The notes under the pieces: generated by a model
Told to the model about the DNA's origin: nothing
The model's input: the letters and a program-made list of their open reading frames with translations, nothing else
Database searches by the model: none
From: Acetobacteraceae bacterium B3987
Lineage (GTDB): Bacteria > Pseudomonadota > Alphaproteobacteria > Acetobacterales > Acetobacteraceae
Reading direction: 5' to 3'
Length of the DNA: 64,000 nucleotides
NCBI GenBank assembly: GCA_026537415.1
Contig: JAFNMF010000030.1
Coordinates: forward strand, 248,001 to 312,000
Program-made: the position numbers and the translations under genes
In this document: piece by piece, positions 1 to 8,200 of the stretch
Position numbering within the stretch: the stretch's first letter is position 1
Layout of the letters: each line of letters begins with the position of its first letter

Positions 1-1044
1 CATCCGTACAGAATGAGGGGCCTCTCCCTTGCTCGGCAGATGAAGGACACTGCCTTTCTTCAACTCCAGAATCTGGGACAGTGGGAAAGACGCCGTCTCA
101 AACACGGTTGAAACGGTCACACTCGTTTCCATGATTTCGGAAATGAGATGATTCTCCCAGATGGAGTCATTGCCAAAATTCTCACCCATGAACTGCTGGG
201 AGAGCTTCTCTCTTACAGGCTCCAGCGTGGCATAAGGGATGACGATATCCATATCCCCGCTCCTGTCGCCCATATCAATATGGAACCGGGCCGCAATGGC
301 CGCATTGGACGGGCGGGCGATGACCGCCAGACTGGAGCTGATCTCCAGCCGCTCGAACGAAAGGTCCACCTTGCCCACCGGCGCAAACGCCTCGGAGAGG
401 TCCGCCAACGTGATGACGATCAGCTTCTCTATAAGGGCCCGTTCCAGAGCCGTATGCGGACGATTCTCAATGATCTTGGGGCCGCCACCCCGCTCTCCGC
501 CCATCAGGATATCCACGATGGAATAGGACAGGGACGAATCCACGACCACCAGGCCGTAATTCTGCCACGGCTCTGCCCGGAAGACAGAAAACAGCGAGGA
601 AGACGGCACTTCCCCCATATAATCCCCAAAACGTAGGGACCGCATGTTCTCCATAGTGATATCGACATTATCATTGGTAAAACCACGCAATGTCGAAGAG
701 AGAAACCGCACGAGCCGGTCGAACACATTCTCCAGCATGGGCATACGCTCATAGGCCACAAAACCAGCCTTGATGATGCGCTCCATCCCACTTTCTTCCC
801 GCATAGCAGAGCCAGAAAATGCGTTACCGAGCATGGCATCAATAGCGGATTGGTCCAGCGCATGGCCGTCCTCTCCGCCATCATCCCCCTCATGCGCAGC
901 GACCCCGGAGGAGGATACTGCTTCCTCTTCCGGGGTATTATTCCATGCGGCATGATCTGCTTCACCCGGGCCGGGCTGCTCTACTCCCTGCCCTTCTGTC
1001 AGGCCAGACTGATCAGCCTGTGCCTGCTCCTCTTCATCGGCCAT
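1..1044 (-). CDS. fliM: Flagellar motor switch protein FliM (3' end beyond window)
   Basis: Component of the cytoplasmic C-ring of the flagellum, which binds phosphorylated CheY and couples it to rotational switching. The reading frame is open from the ATG at 1044 to the window edge, giving 348 codons without a stop. An acidic N-terminal tail is followed by the FliM core, in which the stretch reading LRGFTNDNVDIS is typical. The last visible part, with KGSVLHLPS, matches the start of the C-terminal FliN-like (SpoA) domain, so only a short piece is missing. A ribosome site (aaggtgg) lies about 11 bases before the ATG. It follows fliL by 16 bases, consistent with one operon. Confidence 0.93.
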   Translation of the reverse strand, partial: MADEEEQAQADQSGLTEGQGVEQPGPGEADHAAWNNTPEEEAVSSSGVAAHEGDDGGEDGHALDQSAIDAMLGNAFSGSAMREESGMERIIKAGFVAYERMPMLENVFDRLVRFLSSTLRGFTNDNVDITMENMRSLRFGDYMGEVPSSSLFSVFRAEPWQNYGLVVVDSSLSYSIVDILMGGERGGGPKIIENRPHTALERALIEKLIVITLADLSEAFAPVGKVDLSFERLEISSSLAVIARPSNAAIAARFHIDMGDRSGDMDIVIPYATLEPVREKLSQQFMGENFGNDSIWENHLISEIMETSVTVSTVFETASFPLSQILELKKGSVLHLPSKGEAPHSVRM

Positions 1045-1060
1045 TGAGTCCAGGTCCACC

Positions 1061-1588
1061 TTACTGGGTTAGAAGTTCCGTAATATAAATATTTGTGACA
1101 TTCAGCGGGGCAAAGGCCACACGCAGACGCCTCAGCAACGCTTCTCGCAGGCGGTAGAAACCACTACCATGCAGGTCCTGCGGGCGGCTTTCGTGCAGAT
1201 ATGTCTGGAAAATATCCTGTACTTCAGGGATACGCCCCTGCAGAGCCGCCAGAGTTTCGGCACCTTCCACCTCTACACTGGCTGTCATCTTGACATAAAC
1301 TGTCCGCCCTGCACCGTTATCCAGATTTGCCGTTGCAGAAGGAATAGACAGAAGAAGGCGGCGTGACGCTGCCTCCTTGCCCTCTGTCGCCGCAGCCTTG
1401 GCCGCAGGCTTCCCTCCCCCACCGAATGGGGGAAGATGAGCCTGCCAAGCCCCCACGCCCCCACCAATCAGAAGAAGGGGCACAGCGGCCAGAATGGCCA
1501 TTTTCTTCTTGGACAAGCCTTTCTTCTCGTCAGTAGAGACGCCTGTTTCATCGCCCCCAGCTGCCGAAGGGTCTGTCTCATCACTCAT
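1061..1588 (-). CDS. fliL: Flagellar basal body-associated protein FliL
   Basis: Inner-membrane protein that associates with the flagellar stator and motor. It has 175 residues: a short acidic cytoplasmic tail, one membrane segment at about residues 30-48 preceded by KKK, then a periplasmic FliL domain ending with the typical region predicting a short strand before the stop (residues reading NVTNIYITELL). I chose the ATG at 1588, which has cggag about 9 bases upstream. An in-frame TTG at 1609 would overlap the upstream stop codon and is less likely. It lies between the regulator and fliM with small gaps, so it is probably co-transcribed with both. Confidence 0.92.
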   Translation of the reverse strand: MSDETDPSAAGGDETGVSTDEKKGLSKKKMAILAAVPLLLIGGGVGAWQAHLPPFGGGGKPAAKAAATEGKEAASRRLLLSIPSATANLDNGAGRTVYVKMTASVEVEGAETLAALQGRIPEVQDIFQTYLHESRPQDLHGSGFYRLREALLRRLRVAFAPLNVTNIYITELLTQ

Positions 1589-1605
1589 GCCATTCCGCTC
1601 CGTTC

Positions 1606-2457
1606 TCAATCCTGATGGACCGGTTGTCTGGTCACTTTTTCTGCAAGGCGACGTCCTTCCATCTCACCCGCCATAGCTGTCACTCCCAGACCGGCAGAAA
1701 CAGGCATGCTGGCTTCCCGGATAGCTTGCTGAACAGGGCCAATCTCATCTTCCGCACGGGCACCAAGTGGCAGGAAGGCTTCTTCATTCAGCCGATACCC
1801 CATGCCCCAGCTCGTGATGAAAGGTTTCTGAATCCCTCTTGCACGCAGCTTCTGGCGGATACGGCATACCATCACATCAATGGTCTTGCTGATGGGCTTC
1901 TCCCGTCCAGCATACAGGGTTGACAAAATGGCGGCTTTATTCAGCAGGCTACCACGACGACGAACCATAAGGGACATGATGTCATATTCACCTTGCGTCA
2001 GCGGTAGAAGCTCATCATCCACCAGCACCTCACGGGTATCCTCTTTCACTGTCAGACGACCCACCGTAATGATCTGGCTAGTCACGCCGTGATCCATGAC
2101 ACGCCGGACAATGGCCTTCAGCCGTGCAAGCAGCTCTTCGGGGCCAACCGTGATGGGCACGCAATCATCCGCACCAGCAGCGAGGGCTTCAGCCACGTTA
2201 TGGGCTGTCAGATTCCGGGCAATAACCAGAATCGGCAAGCTGAAGCGATTATTCCGAATTGTACGGATCAGCAAAGGGTCCGGGCTGGTCTGCTGAATGA
2301 CCGCTACATCAGACTGATCATTACGCAGAGCACTCAGCACACCTTCCCGCCCGGAAATACGCAAAAAGATTCCGCCTTCGGAAACAGCCTCAGACAAAGT
2401 GGAGCAAGGCCGTCCGTCCATATTCTTCGGACTATCACCAACACAAATCAATCTCAT
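1606..2457 (-). CDS. CtrA/OmpR-type regulator with degenerate receiver domain
   Basis: DNA-binding regulator of 283 residues. Residues 1-120 have the layout of a response-regulator receiver, but the phosphoacceptor Asp position is Gln55 (sequence DVAVIQQ) and the conserved Lys of the usual KPF motif is replaced (DDCVPITVGPEEL). The following winged-helix domain resembles CtrA (LTQGEYDIMSLM; KTIDVMVCRIRQKL; WGMGYRL). About 65 extra residues follow that domain. The ATG at 2457 has aaaggaaa about 8 bases upstream; in-frame ATG codons upstream (for example 2478) are possible. It ends 17 bases before fliL, so it probably regulates, or is transcribed with, flagellar genes. Phosphorylation-independent action is inferred. 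Confidence 0.8.
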   Translation of the reverse strand: MRLICVGDSPKNMDGRPCSTLSEAVSEGGIFLRISGREGVLSALRNDQSDVAVIQQTSPDPLLIRTIRNNRFSLPILVIARNLTAHNVAEALAAGADDCVPITVGPEELLARLKAIVRRVMDHGVTSQIITVGRLTVKEDTREVLVDDELLPLTQGEYDIMSLMVRRRGSLLNKAAILSTLYAGREKPISKTIDVMVCRIRQKLRARGIQKPFITSWGMGYRLNEEAFLPLGARAEDEIGPVQQAIREASMPVSAGLGVTAMAGEMEGRRLAEKVTRQPVHQD

Positions 2458-2510
2458 GGCAGTTTTCCTTTTTGTCATCGTTCTACGTCTCCCAGTATCA
2501 AGGCATAATG

Positions 2511-2525
2511 CTAACACGACATTAA
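2511..2525 (-). promoter_or_regulatory. Possible CtrA-like half-site pair
   Basis: Read on the minus strand the sequence is TTAA, seven bases, then TTAG, one mismatch from the CtrA consensus TTAA-N7-TTAA. It lies about 54 bases upstream of the CtrA-like regulator gene. A nearby direct repeat of tttaaatg occurs at 2541-2548 and 2564-2571 in the same AT-rich promoter region shared with the divergent reductase gene. The assignment rests on motif similarity alone. Confidence 0.3.
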
Positions 2526-2715
2526 AATATCCTTCCACATTTTAAATGCAATAAGAATATTCCTTTAAATGAGGCAAAAATATACTGAAAACCTATCACA
2601 TTAAGGCTTTCTCATGGCCTTTTTTAAAAGTGCGGTTTCATCTTTCCCCTTGACGTCAGCCTCTCTCATTAATGAACTAGACATCTCCACAACCCAGTAC
2701 GGGAAGAAACCACAC

Positions 2716-3303
2716 ATGCCCCATATCCATCTCATCAATGGCGCAAAACCTTTTGCCCACTCCGCTGGCAAATTGAATCAAACCCTTCAGAACCTTGCTA
2801 CAACCTGTCTGAAAGACCATGGCCTGTCTGTCAGCCAAACGATCATTGAGGACGGCTATGATGTGAAAAATGAGATTCAGACCATCCTGAAAGCCGACAC
2901 CATTATCTATCAATTCCCCGGCTGGTGGATGGGCACCCCCTGGCCCCTGAAGAAGTATATAGATGAAGTCTTCACGCAGGCTCATGGCGTGTTTTACAGC
3001 AACGACGGCCGCAGCCGGCACGATCCCACAAAACATTACGGGTCCGGTGGCCTACTTCAAGGGAAACGCTTCATGGTCTCGACCACATGGAACGCCCCGC
3101 TTGAAGCTTTTGAGGACAGGGAACAGTTCTTCGGTGGCGGGGGCATTGATGCCGTACTCTTCCCCTTCTACCGGGCACATGCCTTTCTTGGCATGGAACG
3201 CCTGCCAACCTTTCTGGCAACAGACGTCATGAAGAATCCCGATGTAGAGGCCATAAAAGCCGCTTACCAGCAGCATCTCGAACGGGTTATCATCACTCCA
3301 TAA
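2716..3303 (+). CDS. NAD(P)H oxidoreductase, MdaB-like flavodoxin fold
   Basis: Predicted FMN- or FAD-dependent quinone reductase of 195 residues, of the MdaB/WrbA-like flavodoxin superfamily, which reduces quinones by two electrons and limits oxidative cycling. The MdaB features seen are an N-terminal strand with INGAKPF, the region IIYQFPGWWMGTPWPLKKYIDEVF, and the C-terminal FFGGGGIDAVLFPFYRAHAFLGM. I chose the ATG at 2716 with gggaag about 9 bases upstream; an upstream in-frame ATG at 2614 lacks such a site. The AraC regulator and alcohol dehydrogenase genes follow on the same strand, which suggests a joint response to quinone or aldehyde stress. Confidence 0.82.
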   Translation: MPHIHLINGAKPFAHSAGKLNQTLQNLATTCLKDHGLSVSQTIIEDGYDVKNEIQTILKADTIIYQFPGWWMGTPWPLKKYIDEVFTQAHGVFYSNDGRSRHDPTKHYGSGGLLQGKRFMVSTTWNAPLEAFEDREQFFGGGGIDAVLFPFYRAHAFLGMERLPTFLATDVMKNPDVEAIKAAYQQHLERVIITP

Positions 3304-3346
3304 CCTGTCAGGTCAGGAAGAAAACCGGAACCGGGAGGCAAACATC

Positions 3347-4303
3347 ATGCCCTGCAACCAGCTTTCCGCCCTTCAGGCAGCCGTCAGCCGCCATTGCCCG
3401 GAGAAAGTCACGCACACGGCTTTCGACTTCCTGACCCTCTACCGCACCGAAACTGTCACCGACCCTGTTCTGGTCGTTTACGAACCCCGCATCTATATCG
3501 TCGTGCAGGGGCAGAAAATCCTTCACCTGCACGACCAGCCCCTCCCCTATGGTGAAGGCCAGTATCTGATCTCCACACTGGACCTTCCCGTCTCTGGTCA
3601 GATCACCCATGCTTCGGCACAGACTCCCTATCTGGCCCTGTGCATCAGCTTTTCCTCCTCGGAAATGGAGCAGCTTCTCTGGGAGAGCCAGTCCGCCATC
3701 AGCCGTCAGGCCCGGAAACAGGCCCTCCGGAAAGAAACCGGCTCCCCCATCACTGCCATGGGCGTAAGCCAGATTACCGACGAACTTCTTGATGCCCTTC
3801 TGCGTCTGGTCGGGCTGCTCGACAGAGAAGGCGGTCAGACATTTCTGGCCCAGCTCTACAAAAAGGAACTTCTCTATCTCTTTCTTCATGGTCAGCAAGG
3901 CCATGTCCTTCAGGAAACAGCCCATGGGAAAAGTGATCTCTCCCATATCAACCGGGCCATCAGCCATATCCGACGCCATTTTCAGGAACGGTTCGAAATC
4001 AGCACACTGGTGAAGATCGCCGGAATGGGGCAATCCAGCTTCTATAAACGCTTCGGGGAGCTGACCGGCATGACACCCGTGCAGTACCGCACGAAGCTGC
4101 GTCTTCAGGAAGCCCGCCGCCTCATGGTGCATGAGGAGATGAAGGCTGCCAGTGCGGGCTTTCAGGTCGGCTATGACAGCCCTTCCCAGTTCAGCCGGGA
4201 TTACAGGAAGACTTTTGGACGCCCGCCACAGGCAGACCTCCGCTGCATCCGCAGCATGGGCGTGGAGACCTACAAGCAGCAGCATGAAGATGTCTGGTTC
4301 TGA
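3347..4303 (+). CDS. AraC-family transcriptional regulator (YqhC-like)
   Basis: Transcription factor of 318 residues. The N-terminal half resembles the AraC_N domain found in YqhC-type regulators (YEPRIYIVVQGQK, then GEGQYLISTLDLPVSGQI). The C-terminal third holds two helix-turn-helix motifs (ISTLVKIAGMGQSSFYKRF and SAGFQVGYDSPSQFSRDY). A strong ribosome site, gggagg, precedes the ATG by 8 bases. It sits between an MdaB-like reductase and a zinc alcohol dehydrogenase on the same strand. In E. coli the related YqhC activates aldehyde reductase genes, so control of one or both neighbours is a reasonable inference. Confidence 0.85.
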   Translation: MPCNQLSALQAAVSRHCPEKVTHTAFDFLTLYRTETVTDPVLVVYEPRIYIVVQGQKILHLHDQPLPYGEGQYLISTLDLPVSGQITHASAQTPYLALCISFSSSEMEQLLWESQSAISRQARKQALRKETGSPITAMGVSQITDELLDALLRLVGLLDREGGQTFLAQLYKKELLYLFLHGQQGHVLQETAHGKSDLSHINRAISHIRRHFQERFEISTLVKIAGMGQSSFYKRFGELTGMTPVQYRTKLRLQEARRLMVHEEMKAASAGFQVGYDSPSQFSRDYRKTFGRPPQADLRCIRSMGVETYKQQHEDVWF

Positions 4304-4387
4304 TCTGCATCATTGAACAGAACGTGAACAGGCCATAGGCTTGTATCTGGTTCATATCCCGCCACTGTTCCAGAAAAGGATGATCCC

Positions 4388-5437
4388 ATGCGTACCATTG
4401 GCTTTGCCTGCAACTCCGCCGAGGAAGACCTCGCCCCCTTCCATTTCGACCGCCGCAATCCACGCGCCAACGATGTGGTGATGGAGATTCTCTATTGCGG
4501 TGTCTGCCACTCCGACCTGCACTGGGCACGCAATGACTGGGGCCAGACATGCTATCCCACCATTCCGGGCCATGAGATCGTGGGCCGTGTCATTGAGGCA
4601 GGGCCGGACGTCACCCGCCACAAGGTCGGAGATATCGTCGCCGTAGGCTGCATGGTGGATAGCTGCCAGACATGCGACCAGTGCCGCAGGGGTGAAGAAC
4701 AGTACTGCCGTGACGGCATGAACGGCACTTATGGCGGTTTTGACGTTGTCGAAAAGACTCCCAACATGGGCGGCTATTCCAAGCATCTGGTCGTCCGGCA
4801 GGAATTTGCCCTGAAGATGCCGGAAGGGCTGGATATCTCCAAAGCGGCACCGCTGCTCTGTGCCGGTGTCACTACATGGTCACCGCTGCGCACATGGCAG
4901 GCTGGACCGGGCAAACGTGTTGCTGTCATCGGTCTTGGCGGGCTGGGCCAGATGGCTGTCAAGCTGGCTGTTGCCCTTGGGGCAGAAGTCACCGTCATTT
5001 CCCGCAGTGACAGGAAGAAGCAGGAAGCCCTCTCCCTCGGAGCCGACCGGCTTCTGGCGTCCAGCAATGAAAAGGCCATGCAGGACGCCGCAGACAGCTT
5101 CGACCTCATCATCGACACCGTACCGGTGGAACATGACATCACCCCCTATCTTCCCCTGCTGGATGTAGACGGGACGATTACCATGGTCGGCCAGATCGGC
5201 CCGATGCCACAAAGCACCAGCCTGCCGCTAATCTATGGCCGCCGCCGCATTGCCGGGTCCCTCATCGGGGGTATTCGTGAGACGCAGGAGCTTCTGGATT
5301 TCTGCGCCCGCAAGAACATCCTGCCTGACACGAAGACCATCGCCATGCAGGACATCAACAAGGCTTTCGAACAGCTGCAGCAGGGCGATTCACACTACCG
5401 CTTTGTCATCGACATGAGCACGCTGAAAGCCAACTGA
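4388..5437 (+). CDS. Zinc-dependent NAD(P) alcohol dehydrogenase / aldehyde reductase (YahK-like)
   Basis: Medium-chain dehydrogenase of 349 residues, close in layout to YahK/Ahr and cinnamyl-alcohol dehydrogenases, which mainly reduce aldehydes with NADPH. Catalytic zinc ligands are visible (Cys40 in CGVCHSD and His62-Glu63 in GHE), as are four structural-zinc cysteines (CQTCDQCRRGEEQYC). The Rossmann glycine motif is GLGGLG in the central domain. The ribosome site aaaagga lies 7 bases before the ATG. The gene follows the AraC regulator by 84 bases and is likely under its control. The physiological substrate cannot be read from sequence. Confidence 0.88.
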   Translation: MRTIGFACNSAEEDLAPFHFDRRNPRANDVVMEILYCGVCHSDLHWARNDWGQTCYPTIPGHEIVGRVIEAGPDVTRHKVGDIVAVGCMVDSCQTCDQCRRGEEQYCRDGMNGTYGGFDVVEKTPNMGGYSKHLVVRQEFALKMPEGLDISKAAPLLCAGVTTWSPLRTWQAGPGKRVAVIGLGGLGQMAVKLAVALGAEVTVISRSDRKKQEALSLGADRLLASSNEKAMQDAADSFDLIIDTVPVEHDITPYLPLLDVDGTITMVGQIGPMPQSTSLPLIYGRRRIAGSLIGGIRETQELLDFCARKNILPDTKTIAMQDINKAFEQLQQGDSHYRFVIDMSTLKAN

Positions 5438-5452
5438 GCCTTCAGGGCACCT

Positions 5453-5474
5453 GCCCCACCTCATACGGTGGGGC
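5453..5474. terminator. GC-rich hairpin between convergent genes
   Basis: Perfect 8-bp inverted repeat gccccacc / ggtggggc with a 6-base loop lies between the convergent alcohol dehydrogenase and UvrA-like genes. No T-tract follows on either strand, so terminator function is uncertain. Confidence 0.4.
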
Positions 5475-5482
5475 GAACCATG

Positions 5483-8041
5483 TCACGCTCCGGCCAGAAC
5501 CTCTTTCAGGTAAGGCCCGGTGCGGCTGGCCGGATTCCGGGCCACTTCTTCCGGCGGACCAGAGGCAATGATCTGCCCGCCTTTCTCCCCGCTGCCGGGG
5601 CCAATATCAATCACCCAGTCGCTCGCCGCTGCAACACGCATGTTGTGTTCAGTCACGACCACGCTATGCCCCTGCTCCACCAGTGTCTGAAGCTGCCCCA
5701 GAAGCCTGTCCGTATCAGAGGGATGCAGGCCGGTCGTTGGTTCATCCAGAATATAAAGCATGGGAGCTGGCCGCCGCTTCTGTAACTCCGTTGCCAGTTT
5801 GAGACGTTGTGCCTCACCGCCCGAGAGTTCCGGTGCAGGCTGACCAAGACGGAGATAACCCAGCCCGGACTGTTCCAGCGTTTCCAGCCCACGGGCCAGT
5901 GCGCCTTCACCAGCAAAGAAAGTGCAGGCTTCCTCCACCGTCATGGCCAGCACATCAGCGATGTTTTTCTCCCGCAGCGTGATGGCCAGCACCTCATCCT
6001 TATAGCGTGCCCCGTGACAGACCGGGCAGGGAGCCTCCACACCGGGCATGAAGAGCAGCCCGACCGAGACTGTTCCCAGCCCCTCGCAATGCGGGCAACG
6101 CCCTTTGGCGACATTGAAACTGAAGCAGCTTTCATCCAGTTTTGCCTTACGGGCTGCCTCCGTTGCAGCAAAGAGCCTGCGTATCTGATCGAAAATACCC
6201 GTATAGGTCGCCAGATTGGAGCGTGATGTCCGCCCGATGGGCTTCTGCGTGATGATGGACAGACGGCGCACATGCTCCAGCCCTGCCGCGATGCGCCCTT
6301 CCGGCTGGGCATCTACCGCCTCGCCAGCCAGCGGTGTGGTGTCTTCATCATCCTGCGGTTCGTCCGCTTCTTCGATCTTCTGCCCCAGAGCACGCCCCAC
6401 CAGACTTACCAGAGCCTGACTGATAAGGCTGGACTTGCCAGAGCCTGAAACACCCGTCACGCTCACCAGCACACCCAGCGGCAGCTTCAGGGACAGAGTC
6501 TGCATGTTCCGCCATGTAATGCCGTCCATCTGGAGCCACCGCTCCACCTGTCTGACAGAATTGCGTTCCAGAGGGGGCGGGGCAAACAGGTAAGGCCGTG
6601 TGCGGGAGGCTTCCACCTGCTTCAGCCCTTCTGGCGGACCGCTATAGAGCACCTGCCCACCATGACTGCCTGCGCCGGGGCCAATATCCACCAGCCAGTC
6701 CGCCCGCCGCATGACAACGGGATCATGCTCCACCACCAGCAGAGAATTCCCAGCCCTGGGCAGACGCCCCAGCACGTTCAGCAGGGCTTCAATATCCGCT
6801 GGATGGAGTCCGGCAGCAGGTTCATCCAGCACATAGGCCACACCGAACAGGGCAGAATGAACCTGCGTCCCCAGCCGGAGCCGCTGATATTCACCGGGAG
6901 AGAGGCTGTCCACGGTCCGGTCCGTCTGGAGATAACCCAGCCCCAGTTCTAGCAGAATCTCCAGCCGCCGGAGCAGGGCCGTACCGATTTCCTCAATCAC
7001 ACGCCCCTGCGCATCAACCCGCTGTTCCCCTACCAGCTGATCTTTCAGCACGGCATGGAGCTGTTCCAGCGGCAGATGGGACAGAGCGGCAATGTTCTGC
7101 CCTGCAAAACGCACGGCCAGAGCTTCAGGTTTCAGGCGGGCACCGTGACAGACCGGGCAGCGTGTTGCCTGCATGAAGGTCGCCGCACGGGCACGCATCT
7201 TCGCACTCTTGGAGCCGTGGAAACTCTGCATCACATGACGGCGTGCGCTGGCGAAGGTACCCTGATAGGTCGCCGGTTCTCCCCGCTTCATGGCCGCCTG
7301 ACTCTCAGCGTAATTCAGCCCCCGATAGATCGGCTCTGTCGGGGTTTCATCCGTATACAGAATCCAGTCCCGGGTTTCTTTGGGCAGGTCCTTCCAGGGT
7401 GTATCCAGATCAACCCCGCGCATCATGAGGATATCCCGCAGATTCTGCCCCTGCCACGCACCGGGCCACGCCGCCACGGCTTTTTCCCGCAGGGTCAGGG
7501 CCGGGTCGGGCACCATTTTTTCTTCCACGACATCATAGAGCCATCCGGTACCCTGACAGCGTGGACAGGCCCCCTGCGGCGTATTAGCGGAGAAATCGTC
7601 ACTCTCCAGCATGGACGCACCGGCTGGAGAGGTTCCTGCCCGGGAATAAAGCATACGCAGCAGATTGGAGAGGGTTGTCACACTCCCCACGGAAGAGCGA
7701 CTGCTCGTTCCCGCCTGCTGCTGAAGGGCAATGACGGGCGGCAGACCTTCAATATTACGGATTTTAGGTGGTGGAAGCTGGTGGAACAGCCGCCGTGCAT
7801 AGGGAGCAACCGTTTCCAGATACCGCCTCTGCGCCTCCGCATAGAGCGTCCCGAATGCCAGCGAGGACTTGCCCGACCCGGATACACCGGTAAACACCAC
7901 CAGACAGCCCCGTGGCACCTCCAGTGAAACATCCTTCAGATTATGCTCCTGTGCGCCTTCTATGCGGATCATGCCCTGCTGCTCCGTCTTATGGCTTTCC
8001 GAGAGACTGACATGATGATCTGATGATGACGTTCCGGCCAT
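5483..8041 (-). CDS. UvrA-like excinuclease ABC ATPase (UvrA2 type)
   Basis: ATPase of the UvrA family, 852 residues, shorter than housekeeping UvrA (about 940). It carries two ABC modules with Walker A motifs (GVSGSGKSS in each half) and signature motifs SLSPGEYQRL and LSGGEAQRL. It also has the CxxC zinc-finger pairs typical of UvrA (CPRCQGTG, CPVCHGARLK, CPHCEGLG, CPVCHGARY). The insertion between the first Walker A and the first signature is compact, as in UvrA2 proteins linked to DNA-damage or drug tolerance. The ATG at 8041 has gggagg 5 bases upstream. The gene stands alone, divergent from the KAP NTPase. The housekeeping uvrA is not in this window. Confidence 0.88.
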   Translation of the reverse strand: MAGTSSSDHHVSLSESHKTEQQGMIRIEGAQEHNLKDVSLEVPRGCLVVFTGVSGSGKSSLAFGTLYAEAQRRYLETVAPYARRLFHQLPPPKIRNIEGLPPVIALQQQAGTSSRSSVGSVTTLSNLLRMLYSRAGTSPAGASMLESDDFSANTPQGACPRCQGTGWLYDVVEEKMVPDPALTLREKAVAAWPGAWQGQNLRDILMMRGVDLDTPWKDLPKETRDWILYTDETPTEPIYRGLNYAESQAAMKRGEPATYQGTFASARRHVMQSFHGSKSAKMRARAATFMQATRCPVCHGARLKPEALAVRFAGQNIAALSHLPLEQLHAVLKDQLVGEQRVDAQGRVIEEIGTALLRRLEILLELGLGYLQTDRTVDSLSPGEYQRLRLGTQVHSALFGVAYVLDEPAAGLHPADIEALLNVLGRLPRAGNSLLVVEHDPVVMRRADWLVDIGPGAGSHGGQVLYSGPPEGLKQVEASRTRPYLFAPPPLERNSVRQVERWLQMDGITWRNMQTLSLKLPLGVLVSVTGVSGSGKSSLISQALVSLVGRALGQKIEEADEPQDDEDTTPLAGEAVDAQPEGRIAAGLEHVRRLSIITQKPIGRTSRSNLATYTGIFDQIRRLFAATEAARKAKLDESCFSFNVAKGRCPHCEGLGTVSVGLLFMPGVEAPCPVCHGARYKDEVLAITLREKNIADVLAMTVEEACTFFAGEGALARGLETLEQSGLGYLRLGQPAPELSGGEAQRLKLATELQKRRPAPMLYILDEPTTGLHPSDTDRLLGQLQTLVEQGHSVVVTEHNMRVAAASDWVIDIGPGSGEKGGQIIASGPPEEVARNPASRTGPYLKEVLAGA

Positions 8042-8200
8042 GACAGCCTCCCAACCCTTCGCTAACAGAGTGGAAAGGTTAGCATATCTTATACCAGCGT
8101 CATGCCTGCAAAATTCCATCCTTCCCCATAGGCAGACGACTTCCCAACCGGTATTCAAGAAAGGGAAATAACGTCCGCACAGTGAGAAAGTACCCCTGAA

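Noticed and set aside
8042-8200. Direct repeat of the tRNA-Tyr 3' end as attL/attR for the KAP gene
   Set aside because: No stretch matching the last 20 bases of the tRNA was found left of the gene, so site-specific integration is not shown.
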